Assembly (NCBI GenBank): GCA_003521625.1
Contig: DPHV01000037.1
Coordinates: 4,601 to 51,274, forward strand
Source of the DNA: Ruminococcus sp.
Lineage (GTDB): Bacteria; Bacillota; Clostridia; Oscillospirales; Acutalibacteraceae
Direction: 5' to 3'
Length of the DNA: 46,674 bases
Program-made: the position numbers and the translations under genes
Notes under the pieces: model-generated
The model's database searches: none
The model's input: only the letters and a program-made list of their open reading frames with translations
Told to the model about the DNA's origin: nothing
In this document: in pieces, positions 1 to 7,568 of the stretch
Numbering within the stretch: the first letter of the stretch is position 1
Layout of the letters: every line of letters starts with the position of its first letter

Positions 1-44
1 ACGCAATTTATGAAATATGGCGAACACAGTTCGCCGCTACAATG
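1..44. repeat. Partial palindromic repeat (family C), cut by the window edge
   Basis: This is the right-hand part of a repeat seen complete near 5105, 10937 and 33266. It ends in the small palindrome GGCGAACACAGTTCGCC followed by GCTACAAT, exactly like those copies. It lies directly upstream of the response regulator gene, followed by a short 'cacactccacac' tract that is part of another repeat family. Confidence 0.8.
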
Positions 45-76
45 ATTTCACACTCCACACTTAAAAGGTGCACGCT

Positions 77-730
77 ATGAACATTCTTCTGATTGAGGAC
101 AACCGAATAATATCAAAGGGCATTACATATGCGCTGGAGCAGAACGGCTATTCGGTCACGCTCTGCGAGAGCTTTTCTTCTGCTCTCTGCACTGCACCGT
201 TTGACTTTGATTTGATTATCATTGACATCTCCCTGCCTGACGGCAACGGCTTTGAGCTGTTTGATGAAATCCACCGTTTAAGCGAGTCGCCGATAATTTT
301 CCTCACAGCAATTGACGACGAGGACAGCGTTGTAAAAGCCTTTGACCTCGGCGCAGAAGATTACATAACAAAGCCGTTTTCAATGCGTGAACTGCTCGCC
401 CGAATCCGCAGGCTGACTTCAAAGAACAGCGCAAAATCAAGCCTTGTCACAACGGGCGACATAAGCGTTGACCTTGAAAACCGAGGGGTTTACAGGGACG
501 GAGCAAGGGTGGAGCTTACTGCGCTTGAATACAAAATCTTTTCAATCCTTGTGCGCAACTGCGGCAAAACCGTCACACGTGAAATTATCCTCGAAAAAAT
601 CTGGGATATTGCAGGAAACTACGTAAACGACAACACCCTGACCGTCTATATAAAGCGTATCCGTCAAAAGCTCGGTACGGACAGAATCAGGACCGTTAAG
701 GGAGTCGGCTACAGGCTGGAGGAAGAATGA
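77..730 (+). CDS. OmpR/PhoB-family response regulator
   Basis: DNA-binding response regulator of a two-component system, 217 residues from the chosen start. The receiver domain (about 1-115) has acidic residues E7 and D8, the likely phospho-acceptor D50 (IIIDISLPDG) and the conserved lysine K99 (ITKPF). A winged-helix effector domain follows (about 125-215), with the typical RxKL and VKGVGYRL ending. A GTG three codons upstream is possible, but AAAAGG at 63-68 fits the ATG at 77 with about 8 bases of spacing. The next gene starts within its stop (ATGA), so the sensor kinase is translationally coupled. The target is unknown; the downstream HTH/ABC exporter cluster is a reasonable guess, as in Firmicutes resistance modules, but it has a separate upstream region. 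Family assignment is secure. Confidence 0.95.
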   Translation: MNILLIEDNRIISKGITYALEQNGYSVTLCESFSSALCTAPFDFDLIIIDISLPDGNGFELFDEIHRLSESPIIFLTAIDDEDSVVKAFDLGAEDYITKPFSMRELLARIRRLTSKNSAKSSLVTTGDISVDLENRGVYRDGARVELTALEYKIFSILVRNCGKTVTREIILEKIWDIAGNYVNDNTLTVYIKRIRQKLGTDRIRTVKGVGYRLEEE

Positions 731-1953
731 AACGCTCCCAAAAATTTTTAGTAATATTTCTTGTGCTGACAGCCGTTTTTTCAGCCGTCACCGCCGTAGT
801 TTCGGCTTTTGAGCTTGAAAGGGTACGGCAGAACACCAACAGTGAAGTAGTTCAGATACTTGAAAATGTAAAAGAAAAATATCCCGAGGTTTCCGAGCGT
901 GAGCTTGCCGAAATTTTAAACGGTAAGTCGGAAAATCCGCAGGCTGAAAGCAATCTGAAAAAATACGGAATCGACCTTGACAGCGACTGGGCGGTCTGCC
1001 AAAATGACGGTGCGAGTTTTTTTATAATTATTGCAAACGCAATTATATGCGCCGTTTCCTGCCTTGCGCTGACAGCGGTTTTTCTGAAATACTGCAAAAG
1101 TCAGAAAGAGGAATCGGAACGGCTTGCAGGCTATCTGCGGAAAATCAACCGCAAAAATTACGACCTTGAGCTGAAAGCGAGCAGCGAGGACGAAATGTCG
1201 CAGCTCCAAAGCGAAATATACAAAACCACAGTAATGCTAAGGGAGCAGGCGGATAATTCACAGAAGGACAAGGAAAATCTGAAACAGTCGCTTTCGGATA
1301 TTTCCCACCAGCTCAAAACTCCGCTAACGTCGATTATGGTGATGCTCGACAACATTATCGAGGACGAAAATATGCCCGAGGAAATAAAACGTGACTTTCT
1401 GAATGATATAAGGCACAGCAGTAACTCAATCAGCTTTCTTGTGCAGTCAATTCTCACGTTGTCAAAGCTTGACGCAAATTCAATTGTGCTGAAAAGCAAG
1501 ACGGAAAACGTCAGGAATATTCTTGACGAGTGCGTAAAAAACACCGCCGTCCTTGCGGAAATAAAGGGCGTTGAAACAAGCATTGAGTGCGACGACAGCT
1601 TAACGCTTGACTGCGACTTCAAGTGGCTTTGCGAAGCGATTACGAACATTGTCAAAAACTGCATTGAGCACACAGATGAGGGCGGATTTGTAAAGCTGAA
1701 GGCTGAAAAAACCTCGCTCTGCACAAAAATCACCGTAACGGATAACGGGTGCGGAATTGCAAAGGAGGATTTGCCGCATATTTTCGAGAGATTCTACAAG
1801 GGCAGAAATAGTGATGAAAACAGCGTTGGAATCGGACTTGCGCTTGCAAAGACGATTGTTGAAAAAAGCGGAGGAAGTATCTACGCCGACTCAAAGCAAG
1901 GCGAGGGAACGAAATTCACGATTACGATATTTGGTATGAACAACCGACAATAA
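727..1953 (+). CDS. Membrane sensor histidine kinase
   Basis: Sensor kinase partner of the preceding regulator, 408 residues. Two membrane segments (about 8-28 and 97-120) flank an extracytoplasmic loop of about 70 residues rich in charged residues. A short linker leads to the HisKA dimerisation domain with the phospho-accepting histidine in SHQLKTPLTS (H194). The HATPase_c domain follows, with N-box IVKNCIEH, G1 box DNGCGIAKEDL, and GIGLALAK. The short sensor loop contains no recognisable ligand domain, so the signal cannot be read from the sequence. The gene overlaps the regulator by 4 bases. A consensus-like promoter starts 28 bases after its stop. The kinase call is certain; the stimulus is unknown. 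Confidence 0.95.
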   Translation: MKRSQKFLVIFLVLTAVFSAVTAVVSAFELERVRQNTNSEVVQILENVKEKYPEVSERELAEILNGKSENPQAESNLKKYGIDLDSDWAVCQNDGASFFIIIANAIICAVSCLALTAVFLKYCKSQKEESERLAGYLRKINRKNYDLELKASSEDEMSQLQSEIYKTTVMLREQADNSQKDKENLKQSLSDISHQLKTPLTSIMVMLDNIIEDENMPEEIKRDFLNDIRHSSNSISFLVQSILTLSKLDANSIVLKSKTENVRNILDECVKNTAVLAEIKGVETSIECDDSLTLDCDFKWLCEAITNIVKNCIEHTDEGGFVKLKAEKTSLCTKITVTDNGCGIAKEDLPHIFERFYKGRNSDENSVGIGLALAKTIVEKSGGSIYADSKQGEGTKFTITIFGMNNRQ

Positions 1954-1980
1954 ATATGTATATAAAAACGTGAAAACACC

Positions 1981-2008
1981 TTGACAATCATATAAGTTGT
2001 GTTATAAT
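1981..2008 (+). promoter_or_regulatory. Sigma-A type promoter TTGACA-16-TATAAT
   Basis: TTGACA at 1981-1986 and TATAAT at 2003-2008 with a 16-base spacer. The next gene on this strand starts 370 bases further on, so the promoter gives either a long 5' leader for the HTH/ABC genes or a short RNA. A GGGCGGATT palindrome at 2061-2082 followed by a U-rich stretch could stop it early. Confidence 0.6.
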
Positions 2009-2185
2009 AGAAGTATAAAAATATTTTACCACAATATTTTGTATGTTTTCATTACTGACGGGCGGATTGCAAAATCCGCCCAAAACTCTTTTTAGGGGAT
2101 TTTTAATTAACATTTATGGTCGAGTGGATAGGCTGTAATAATTCAAAAGTTTAATGTCCGAATAAATTTATATGTTTAACCTCAA

Positions 2186-2264
2186 TGTAGGGAACGGTCT
2201 TGACCGTTCCGATTACCTGAAAGTCAGATGTAATCTTGCGGAACAGTCAAGACTATTCCCTACA
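2186..2264. repeat. Palindromic repeat, family B, copy 1
   Basis: It opens with TGTAGGGAACGGTCTTGACC and closes with GTCAAGACTATTCCCTACA, so the ends are inverted copies with a small inner palindrome (GGAACGGTCTTGACCGTTCC). A close copy lies at 33158-33236, and a third copy begins at 46653 and is cut by the window edge. Confidence 0.85.
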
Positions 2265-2379
2265 CTAACCGATTAATTAAGTTTATTTGTAAACCAAATT
2301 TGACACCAAAAGTAAATTACGGTTGATTGTAAAGGTACATTTTATCTGTTATTCTATTGTCAAAGGGGTGTGAAAAAGT

Positions 2380-2784
2380 ATGATTGGTATGAATCTGAAA
2401 TATTTTCGCAAAAAGGAAGGTCTTTCACAGGAGGAGCTTGCCGAGAAAATTGAAGTTTCACGTCAGTCGGTTGCAAAGTGGGAAAGCGGAGAAACTCTGC
2501 CCGATATTGTAAAATGCAGAGAGCTTGCAAACCTTTTCGGCACGACGATTGACAACCTGATTAACTACTCGTTCGAGGAGGAAAAGCTCATTGAAAATGA
2601 AACCGACGGCAAGTTTGTTTTCGGAATCGTCAAGGTGGGCGAGAGAGGTCAGGTTGTGATTCCCAAGCACGCAAGGGAAGTTTTTAAAATCAACCCGGGC
2701 GACAAGCTTGTAGTTCTCGGCGACACAAAACAGGGCGGAATCGCTCTTGCAAAAATCCCCGGTCTGGAATCATCCTTTAAATAA
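2380..2784 (+). CDS. HTH (Xre/Cro) regulator with C-terminal AbrB-like domain
   Basis: Small transcription regulator of 134 residues. Residues 5-60 form a Xre-type helix-turn-helix (LSQEELAEKIEVSRQSVAKWE, with 'VSRQSVAKWESG' as recognition helix region). Residues 82-130 look like a SpoVT/AbrB swapped-hairpin domain (VKVGERGQVVIPKHAREVF, NPGDKLVVLGD). Proteins with this pairing are common in Firmicutes next to ABC exporters and normally control them and their own gene. The start ATG at 2380 follows AAAGGGGTG at about 9 bases; another ATG at 2389 is less well placed. The ABC ATPase gene starts 28 bases after the stop, so an operon 2380-5049 is likely. Both domains bind DNA; the ligand, if any, is not evident. 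Confidence 0.9.
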   Translation: MIGMNLKYFRKKEGLSQEELAEKIEVSRQSVAKWESGETLPDIVKCRELANLFGTTIDNLINYSFEEEKLIENETDGKFVFGIVKVGERGQVVIPKHAREVFKINPGDKLVVLGDTKQGGIALAKIPGLESSFK

Positions 2785-2812
2785 CCCCTAAAAATATTTA
2801 GTCGGTGATAAA

Positions 2813-3541
2813 ATGTACGCAATTAAAACAACAAACCTTACGAAAAAATACAAGGACAAAACTGCCGTAAATTCGCTCAATCTTACCGTAAACAAGGGCG
2901 AGCTTTACGCTCTGCTCGGCGTGAACGGCGCAGGCAAGTCCACCACAATCAAAATGCTGTCCTGTCTTGTACCTCCCACAAGCGGCGACGCACTGTTGCT
3001 TGACAACAGCATTGTAAGCGACAGCGCAAGGGTGAAACAGCTTATCAACGTTTCTCCGCAGGAAACCGCCGTTGCCGAAAAGCTCTCGGTGCGTGAAAAC
3101 CTCGAGCTTATCGCAAGAATCTACGGTGCTGACAGGAAAAGCGCAAAGAGCAAGGCTGACGATATGATTGAGAAGTTTGATATGCAGGAAATCCAAAACA
3201 GCCGTGCAAAAACTCTCTCGGGCGGCTGGCAGAGAAGGCTGAGCATCGCAATGGCGCTTATCTCCGAGCCTGAAATTCTCTTTCTTGACGAGCCTACTCT
3301 CGGTCTTGACGTGCTCGCTCGCAGAGAGCTGTGGAGTGTGATTGAAAAGCTCAAGGGCAGAATCACAATAATCCTCACCACCCATTACCTTGAAGAAGCC
3401 GAGTCGCTTTCCGACAGAATCGGAATTATGGCGAAAGGTGAGCTTAAAGCCGAGGATACGGCTGAAAATCTCAAACGCCTTGCCGATACCGACAGCTTTG
3501 AGGAAGCGTTCATCACAATTGCAGGGGAGGGTGTAAAATGA
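2813..3541 (+). CDS. ABC transporter ATP-binding protein
   Basis: ATPase subunit of an ABC-2 type exporter, 242 residues. Walker A GVNGAGKST at 36-44, Q-loop near Q83, signature LSGGWQRRL (135-143, a slightly unusual form of LSGGMKQR), Walker B ILFLDEP (155-161) and H-loop H191 (TTHYLEEAE). The family exports drugs, peptides or lipids, or serves as an immunity factor. The stop overlaps the start of the permease gene by 4 bases, so the two subunits are coupled and probably form a 2:2 complex. The HTH-AbrB regulator directly upstream is the likely controller. Substrate cannot be inferred. Confidence 0.95.
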   Translation: MYAIKTTNLTKKYKDKTAVNSLNLTVNKGELYALLGVNGAGKSTTIKMLSCLVPPTSGDALLLDNSIVSDSARVKQLINVSPQETAVAEKLSVRENLELIARIYGADRKSAKSKADDMIEKFDMQEIQNSRAKTLSGGWQRRLSIAMALISEPEILFLDEPTLGLDVLARRELWSVIEKLKGRITIILTTHYLEEAESLSDRIGIMAKGELKAEDTAENLKRLADTDSFEEAFITIAGEGVK

Positions 3542-4290
3542 GAACTTTTGTCTTTGCCTCACGAAACACAAAGGAAATTCTGCGTGATATGATTACGCTG
3601 TTTTTCGGACTTGGCTTTCCGCTTGTGCTTATGGTGCTTTTGTCGGCGATCAACGCAAGTATTCCTCAGGAAGCCGCCGAGGCAACAAAGCTGTTTCAGA
3701 TTCAGAACCTCGCACCGGGAATTTCTGTTTTCGGCTTGAGCTTTATATCGCTGTTTTCGGCTCAGCTCATTTCAAAGGACAGGACAACCTCCTTTGTTCT
3801 CCGCTTGTTTACGTCGCCTTTAAAAGCGTTTGAGTTCATTTTAGGCTACACACTGCCGCTTGTGCCTATGTCGCTTGCGCAGACTGTAATCTGCTATATT
3901 GCGGCAATCTTTTTCGGACTTGAAATAACTCCGAACATACTTCTTGCCGTAGTTGTCAACATACCGATTGCGCTTGTGTTTATCGCACTCGGACTGCTTG
4001 CAGGAACATTCCTCAATGAAAAGGCAGTCGGCGGAATCTGCGGCGCATTGCTTACCAATCTCTCGGCTTGGTTTTCAAATATCTGGTTTGACACTGCGCT
4101 TGTCGGCGGCTGGTTTGAGTCAATTGCAAACGCACTGCCGTTTGCTCACGCTGTAAATGCCGCTCGCTATGCCGTTTCGGGCGAATATGCCGAAATTATG
4201 CCCGAGCTTTTGTGGGTGATTGCCTATGCAGTCGTACTGCTTGCGCTTGCAATTTCGGCTTTCACAATAAAAATGAAAAGGAACAAATAA
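3538..4290 (+). CDS. ABC-2 type transporter permease
   Basis: Integral membrane partner of the preceding ATPase, 250 residues with about six hydrophobic segments (roughly 20-40, 58-75, 97-120, 128-152, 160-185, 222-243). It has the ABC-2 layout: a cytoplasmic N-terminus and a first extracytoplasmic loop (SIPQEAAEATKLFQ). The start ATG overlaps the stop of the ATPase gene. Its stop codon is followed immediately by the ATG of the next gene, so the four genes from 2380 to 5049 look like one transcription unit. The exported compound is unknown. Confidence 0.92.
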   Translation: MRTFVFASRNTKEILRDMITLFFGLGFPLVLMVLLSAINASIPQEAAEATKLFQIQNLAPGISVFGLSFISLFSAQLISKDRTTSFVLRLFTSPLKAFEFILGYTLPLVPMSLAQTVICYIAAIFFGLEITPNILLAVVVNIPIALVFIALGLLAGTFLNEKAVGGICGALLTNLSAWFSNIWFDTALVGGWFESIANALPFAHAVNAARYAVSGEYAEIMPELLWVIAYAVVLLALAISAFTIKMKRNK

Positions 4291-5049
4291 ATGCAGAAAT
4301 CCCTTTCCGCTCCCTCTGTGCGCTATCACCTTATTGACGCATTAAGAGGCTTTGCACTTGTCAATATGGTGGCTTTCCACCTTATGTACGATATTTTCAA
4401 TATTTTCTCAGCCGGAACAGGCTGGAACAGCGAACCGCTCACAATAATATGGGAGCGGTTTATCTGCTGTTCGTTCATAATTCTGTCGGGCGTATCATTC
4501 AATTTTTCGCATCACCCATTCAGAAGAGGGATAATTTTAAATGCCTGCGGATTTTTGATTACGATTGTTACGGTGCTTGCTATACCGAGTCAGGCGGTTT
4601 GGTTCGGAATTTTAAACTTCCTCGGCTGTGCAATGATGCTTGCGTATCCGCTTAAGGCTTATCTTGAAAATATCAAGCCTGTCGTCGGAGCAATTTTAAA
4701 CCTGCTTTTGTTTGCTTTTTTGTACGGTGTGCCCGAGGGATACGTCGGATTTTTCGGGGTTGAGCTTTTCAAATTGCCCGAATTTCTGTACGGAACAAAG
4801 GCGCTTGCGTTTATCGGTTTTCCGTCAGCCGACTTTCACTCAACCGATTACTTCTCGATAATACCTTGGATATTTCTGTTCATATTCGGTTATTTTACGT
4901 GGAGGGTAATTAAAAGCTGTAAAGCCGATAGTTTTTTTAAACACAGAATCCCGTTTTTTGACTTCATCGGACGTCACACACTGATAATCTACCTTCTTCA
5001 TCAGCCGATTATTATGGGAATTTTGGAGATTATAAGTATATTGCAGTAG
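4291..5049 (+). CDS. DUF1624 (heparan-alpha-glucosaminide N-acetyltransferase-like) membrane protein
   Basis: Multi-pass membrane protein of 252 residues with seven or more hydrophobic segments. The N-terminal LIDALRGFALVNMVAFHLMYD resembles the first helix of the DUF1624/HGSNAT catalytic family, in which a membrane histidine relays acetyl groups across the membrane; H26 or H31-region residues are candidates. The ending (FFDFIGRHTLIIYLLHQPII) is typical of this acyltransferase-like group. It starts directly at the stop of the ABC permease, so the two are co-translated. A link with the exporter, for instance envelope modification, is inference. The substrate is not known. A perfect terminator-like hairpin lies about 150 bases downstream. 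Confidence 0.8.
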   Translation: MQKSLSAPSVRYHLIDALRGFALVNMVAFHLMYDIFNIFSAGTGWNSEPLTIIWERFICCSFIILSGVSFNFSHHPFRRGIILNACGFLITIVTVLAIPSQAVWFGILNFLGCAMMLAYPLKAYLENIKPVVGAILNLLLFAFLYGVPEGYVGFFGVELFKLPEFLYGTKALAFIGFPSADFHSTDYFSIIPWIFLFIFGYFTWRVIKSCKADSFFKHRIPFFDFIGRHTLIIYLLHQPIIMGILEIISILQ

Positions 5050-5104
5050 TGATTAGCAAACGTAACCGATTATATTAATATTATTGTGACATATAAACAT
5101 TTCC

Positions 5105-5188
5105 GTAGGGGACGGCTTCCCAGACGTCCCTATGCATAAATTGTATAACAATTTATGCATTATGACGAACACAGTTCGCCACTACAAT
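5105..5188. repeat. Palindromic repeat, family C, copy 1
   Basis: It begins GTAGGGGACGGCTTCCCAGA, has a central hairpin around TGCATAAATTG/CAATTTATGCA, and ends with GCGAACACAGTTCGC-like palindrome and CTACAAT. Further copies at 10937-11020 and 33266-33349; partial copies at 1-44, 30031-30058 and 43405-43432. Confidence 0.85.
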
Positions 5189-5198
5189 CATCTAAATG

Positions 5199-5233
5199 AA
5201 ACGAGCCGGCATTTTTAAATGTCGGCTCGTTTC
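5199..5233. terminator. Bidirectional hairpin between convergent genes
   Basis: The stem AAACGAGCCGGCAT pairs with ATGTCGGCTCGTTT (one G-U pair) around a short AT loop. It sits between the ends of the convergent DUF1624 and UspA-like genes, so it may stop both transcripts, though a long T-run is absent. Confidence 0.6.
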
Positions 5234-5463
5234 GGGAGAGAGTATATTTTAAGAAGAAAGAACTTTTACTAATATCTGAATTAAATCCTAAATATCTTTT
5301 TGGCATATTTTCCGCCATACTTCGTGAGCTGTCCTCGAAAGGCGACAAGCCTTTCTGTAGAATCTCACTCGTTTGCCAAAAAATCTGCTCAAAAATCCAA
5401 TATAGTTTTTAATTAGATATTAGTATTGCATACTTTCGTAGCTCTTTAACTAATGTGTATGTA
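5234..5463. other. Non-coding stretch upstream of the UspA-like gene end
   Basis: No convincing gene. It contains a short hairpin (AAAGGCGACAAGCCTTT near 5337-5353) and text that looks like a decayed repeat. Nothing else is recognised. Confidence 0.4.
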
Positions 5464-5892
5464 TTACTTTTTGCCTACCGGCATACATTCGGAGCACAGC
5501 TCCATACTGTACACCATATTGTCTTTTGCAACCATTGTAATCGGAGTTTTCGGTGCAAGCTTGTTGAACATCACAAGGAAGCTCTCGTCGCCTCCGTCGT
5601 GCATACCCGTTACAACACGCTTGACGTTGTTTTCCTTTACAAACCCTGCCACGGCACTCGGTGCGTCGTCGTGGAACAGGACAGTCATATCCGCTCCCGA
5701 CTCCTTTGAAACAAGGTAAAGATATTCAATCTGGTCGCTTACTGTTGTATAGTTGCTTGTCGGCTTTAAAATGCTGAGCACCCTGAGCTCACAGCCGCAG
5801 TCGTCGGCGATTTTCTTTGCGGTTTTGATGATTCTGTCGCAGTCGTACTGGCTTGTAACGCATGCGAGTACCGACGACCTGATTTCTTTCAT
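5464..5892 (-). CDS. UspA-like (KdpD-type) universal stress domain protein
   Basis: Soluble protein of 142 residues with a Rossmann-like alpha/beta pattern: SSVLACVTSQYDCDRIIKTA at the N-terminus, a middle ADMTVLFHDD strand, and VKRVVTGMHDGG near the C-terminus. This matches the stand-alone universal stress fold found in KdpD sensor kinases, which usually bind ATP or c-di-AMP-like ligands. The start was set at ATG 5892 because GGAGGTGAC lies directly upstream with good spacing; the 20 residues upstream of it would be spurious. It is transcribed alone, convergent with the ABC/DUF1624 operon. Function beyond a nucleotide-binding stress domain is not readable. Confidence 0.75.
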   Translation of the reverse strand: MKEIRSSVLACVTSQYDCDRIIKTAKKIADDCGCELRVLSILKPTSNYTTVSDQIEYLYLVSKESGADMTVLFHDDAPSAVAGFVKENNVKRVVTGMHDGGDESFLVMFNKLAPKTPITMVAKDNMVYSMELCSECMPVGKK

Positions 5893-6016
5893 TATTTTGT
5901 CACCTCCTTCTGTTATTGTGCTTATATCATACAAGTCGTTTATGAAAAACATATATTGTTAATGTGAATTTATTGTGAAAGTTTTACATTGTTTGGAAAT
6001 CAAGCAATGCGTTGAT

Positions 6017-6185
6017 AAACTATAATTTAGCAATGAAATAATAGCTAACGTTACCGTAGGGGCGGATTTGCATATCCGCCCAAGTAAACCAAACGTTTCT
6101 GCAATACGGGCGGATATGCAAATCCGCCCCTACGATGTTGTGCATAAAATATTCTTAATGTAATTCCAACGCTAAATTCTGGTTT
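6017..6185. repeat. MITE-like palindromic element, family A, copy 1
   Basis: Ends AAACTATAATTTAG and GCTAAATTCTGGTTT form imperfect terminal inverted repeats. The core (6056-6133) has two perfectly complementary 26-base arms, each containing the palindrome GGCGGATTTGCATATCCGCC. Copies 2 and 3 are at 35819-35983 and 41154-41318. This copy lies about 115 bases upstream of the rplM promoter. Confidence 0.9.
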
Positions 6186-6301
6186 ACCTTACAACTTAAA
6201 ATGTTTTCAAAAATAGTAATTGAGTATAAAAGAGTAAAAACGAGTATTATGGCGATTTCAAGAGTTTGTTCAGACGTAAATTAAATTTTTTCAAAAAAGT
6301 G

Positions 6302-6330
6302 TTGACTTTGACAAAAATATATACTATAAT
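6302..6330 (+). promoter_or_regulatory. Promoter of rplM-rpsI
   Basis: TTGACT at 6302-6307 and TATAAT at 6325-6330 with a 17-base spacer. Transcription would start about 28 bases upstream of the rplM start codon, with AGGAGG at 6352-6357 as ribosome binding site. No leader fold for ribosomal protein control is seen. Confidence 0.85.
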
Positions 6331-6364
6331 CATACCTGCACGAAAAAAGACAGGAGGAAATGTT

Positions 6365-6793
6365 ATGTCAACATATTTAGCTAAGAAAAGCGAAATTGAA
6401 CGCAGCTGGTATGTAATTGATGCAGCAGGCAAGCCCCTCGGACGAGTAGCAGCTCAGGCAGCTGTTCTTTTAAGAGGCAAGCACAAGGCTACATTTACAC
6501 CCAACGTAGACTGCGGCGATCACGTTATCATCATCAATTGTAAGGACGCTGTTTTAACAGGCAATAAGCTTACTCAGAAGAAGTGGCAGCGCCACACAGG
6601 CTATATCGGCCATCTTAAAGAAACACGTTACGATACTCTTATGGCTACAAAGCCCGAAAAGGCTATGGAGCTTGCCGTTAAGGGTATGCTTCCCAAAAAC
6701 ACACTCGGCAGAAACGCACTTTTGAGATTAAGACTCTTTGCCGGTGCAGAACACAACCATCAGGCTCAGAAGCCCGAAACGGTTGAAGCTTAA
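6365..6793 (+). CDS. rplM: 50S ribosomal protein L13
   Basis: Large-subunit protein of 142 residues, the usual bacterial length. Recognised from STYLAKKSEIERSWYVIDAA, GKPLGRVAAQAAVLLRGKHK, the GDHVIIINC strand, the YRHTGY-type segment RHTGYIGHLKE and the MLPKNTLGRNALLRL motif. The ATG at 6365 follows AGGAGG with 7 bases; in-frame codons upstream run through the promoter and are not coding. It is the first gene of the standard rplM-rpsI pair, 17 bases before rpsI. Codon use is strongly biased to a few codons, as expected for high expression. Confidence 0.98.
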   Translation: MSTYLAKKSEIERSWYVIDAAGKPLGRVAAQAAVLLRGKHKATFTPNVDCGDHVIIINCKDAVLTGNKLTQKKWQRHTGYIGHLKETRYDTLMATKPEKAMELAVKGMLPKNTLGRNALLRLRLFAGAEHNHQAQKPETVEA

Positions 6794-6810
6794 GAAGGAG
6801 GCAGAATATA

Positions 6811-7212
6811 ATGTACGATAAGACACCTTATTTTTACGGTACAGGCAGAAGAAAAAGCTCTGTTGCAAGAGTAAGACTTTATCAGGGCACAGGCAAAATC
6901 ACAATCAACGACCGTGACATCGACGATTATTTCGGTCTTGAAACACTCAAGCTCATCGTTAGACAGCCCCTCGCTCTTACAGAAACTGACGAGAAGTTCG
7001 ACGTTGTTTGCAGAGTAGCAGGCGGCGGCGTAACAGGTCAGGCAGGCGCAATCCGTCACGGCATTTCAAGAGCACTTCTTCAGTATGACACAGAGAACCT
7101 CCGTGGCAAGCTCAAGAAGGCAGGTTTCTTAACTCGTGACCCGAGAATGAAAGAGCGTAAGAAATACGGTCTTAAGGCAGCTCGTAGAGCACCGCAGTTT
7201 AGTAAGAGATAA
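6811..7212 (+). CDS. rpsI: 30S ribosomal protein S9
   Basis: Small-subunit protein of 133 residues. The motif YGTGRRKSSVARVRL at the N-terminus, GGGVTGQAGAIRHGISRALL in the centre and the basic tail KYGLKAARRAPQFSKR are diagnostic; the C-terminal SKR reaches the ribosomal P-site. AAGGAGG lies 10 bases before the ATG. It follows rplM closely, and a strong terminator ends the operon 20 bases later. Start and identity are certain. Confidence 0.98.
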   Translation: MYDKTPYFYGTGRRKSSVARVRLYQGTGKITINDRDIDDYFGLETLKLIVRQPLALTETDEKFDVVCRVAGGGVTGQAGAIRHGISRALLQYDTENLRGKLKKAGFLTRDPRMKERKKYGLKAARRAPQFSKR

Positions 7213-7231
7213 TCATATTATCGAAATCTTT

Positions 7232-7263
7232 ACAGCACTATCTTCGGATGGTGCTGTTTTTTT
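7232..7263 (+). terminator. Intrinsic terminator of rplM-rpsI
   Basis: The stem ACAGCACTATC/GATGGTGCTGT closes a TTCG tetraloop and is followed by seven T residues, 20 bases after the rpsI stop. Confidence 0.9.
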
Positions 7264-7269
7264 CGTTAG

Positions 7270-7350
7270 ACTGCGGGTCCTCGCAGCACAGCTGCTGCGG
7301 TCGAAGCTAAAAACAGTTCACCGAACTGTTTTCTTAACGCTCCGACAGTT
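7270..7350. repeat. Cluster of nested small palindromes
   Basis: It contains CAGCACAGCTGCTG and AACAGTTCACCGAACTGTT in tandem with CGCTCCGACAG-type text. The pattern looks like a dispersed repeat known from related genomes, but there is only one copy in this window, so the boundaries are uncertain. Confidence 0.45.
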
Positions 7351-7385
7351 CTCAAAGAGATAAAATTTATATTTTACGTTCATCA

Positions 7386-7416
7386 ACTCCAAGGCTTTTC
7401 AGGCTTTGGAGTTTTT
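7386..7416. terminator. Terminator-like hairpin, left copy of an exact 31-base direct repeat
   Basis: A stem of ACTCCAAGGC/GCTTTGGAGT with a TTTTCAG loop ends in a T-run. The same 31 bases occur again, exactly, at 8906-8936, on the other side of the ATPase gene. Confidence 0.8.
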
Positions 7417-7457
7417 TATTTATAAATGTAGATACAAAGAGCATTGAAAAAAATGAA

Positions 7458-7557
7458 GATATATCGACTGAATTTTCAATAAACAATTGACAATGAAGAA
7501 ATGAATAAATATAATATTAGTGTAAAAACTGTTGATATATCGACTGAATTTTCAATA
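7458..7557 (+). promoter_or_regulatory. Promoter of the AAA ATPase gene flanked by two 24-base direct repeats
   Basis: TTGACA at 7487-7492 and TATAAT at 7510-7515 have a 17-base spacer. An identical 24-base sequence (core GATATATCGACTGAATTTTC) stands at 7458-7481, just upstream of the -35, and again at 7534-7557, in the leader just before AGGAG. The repeats start 76 bases apart. They look like operator sites for a regulator, possibly the gene product itself. Confidence 0.75.
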
Positions 7558-7568
7558 GGAGCTTTGAT

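Larger units (their letters stand above)
1954..2379. other. Intergenic region between kinase and HTH regulator genes
   Basis: No coding signal is visible in this 426-base gap. It holds a consensus promoter (1981-2008), a GGGCGGATTGCAAAATCCGCCC-type hairpin (2061-2082) and a palindromic repeat copy (2186-2264). The ribosome binding site AAAGGGGTG of the next gene is at 2363-2371. Confidence 0.6.

Noticed and set aside
5453..5719. Plus-strand ORFs opposite the UspA-like gene
   Set aside because: They are antisense shadows of a gene with a strong ribosome site and a recognisable fold.
6266..6364. N-terminal extension of L13
   Set aside because: The extra codons run through the promoter (6302-6330) and the ribosome site; L13 has its standard length from 6365.
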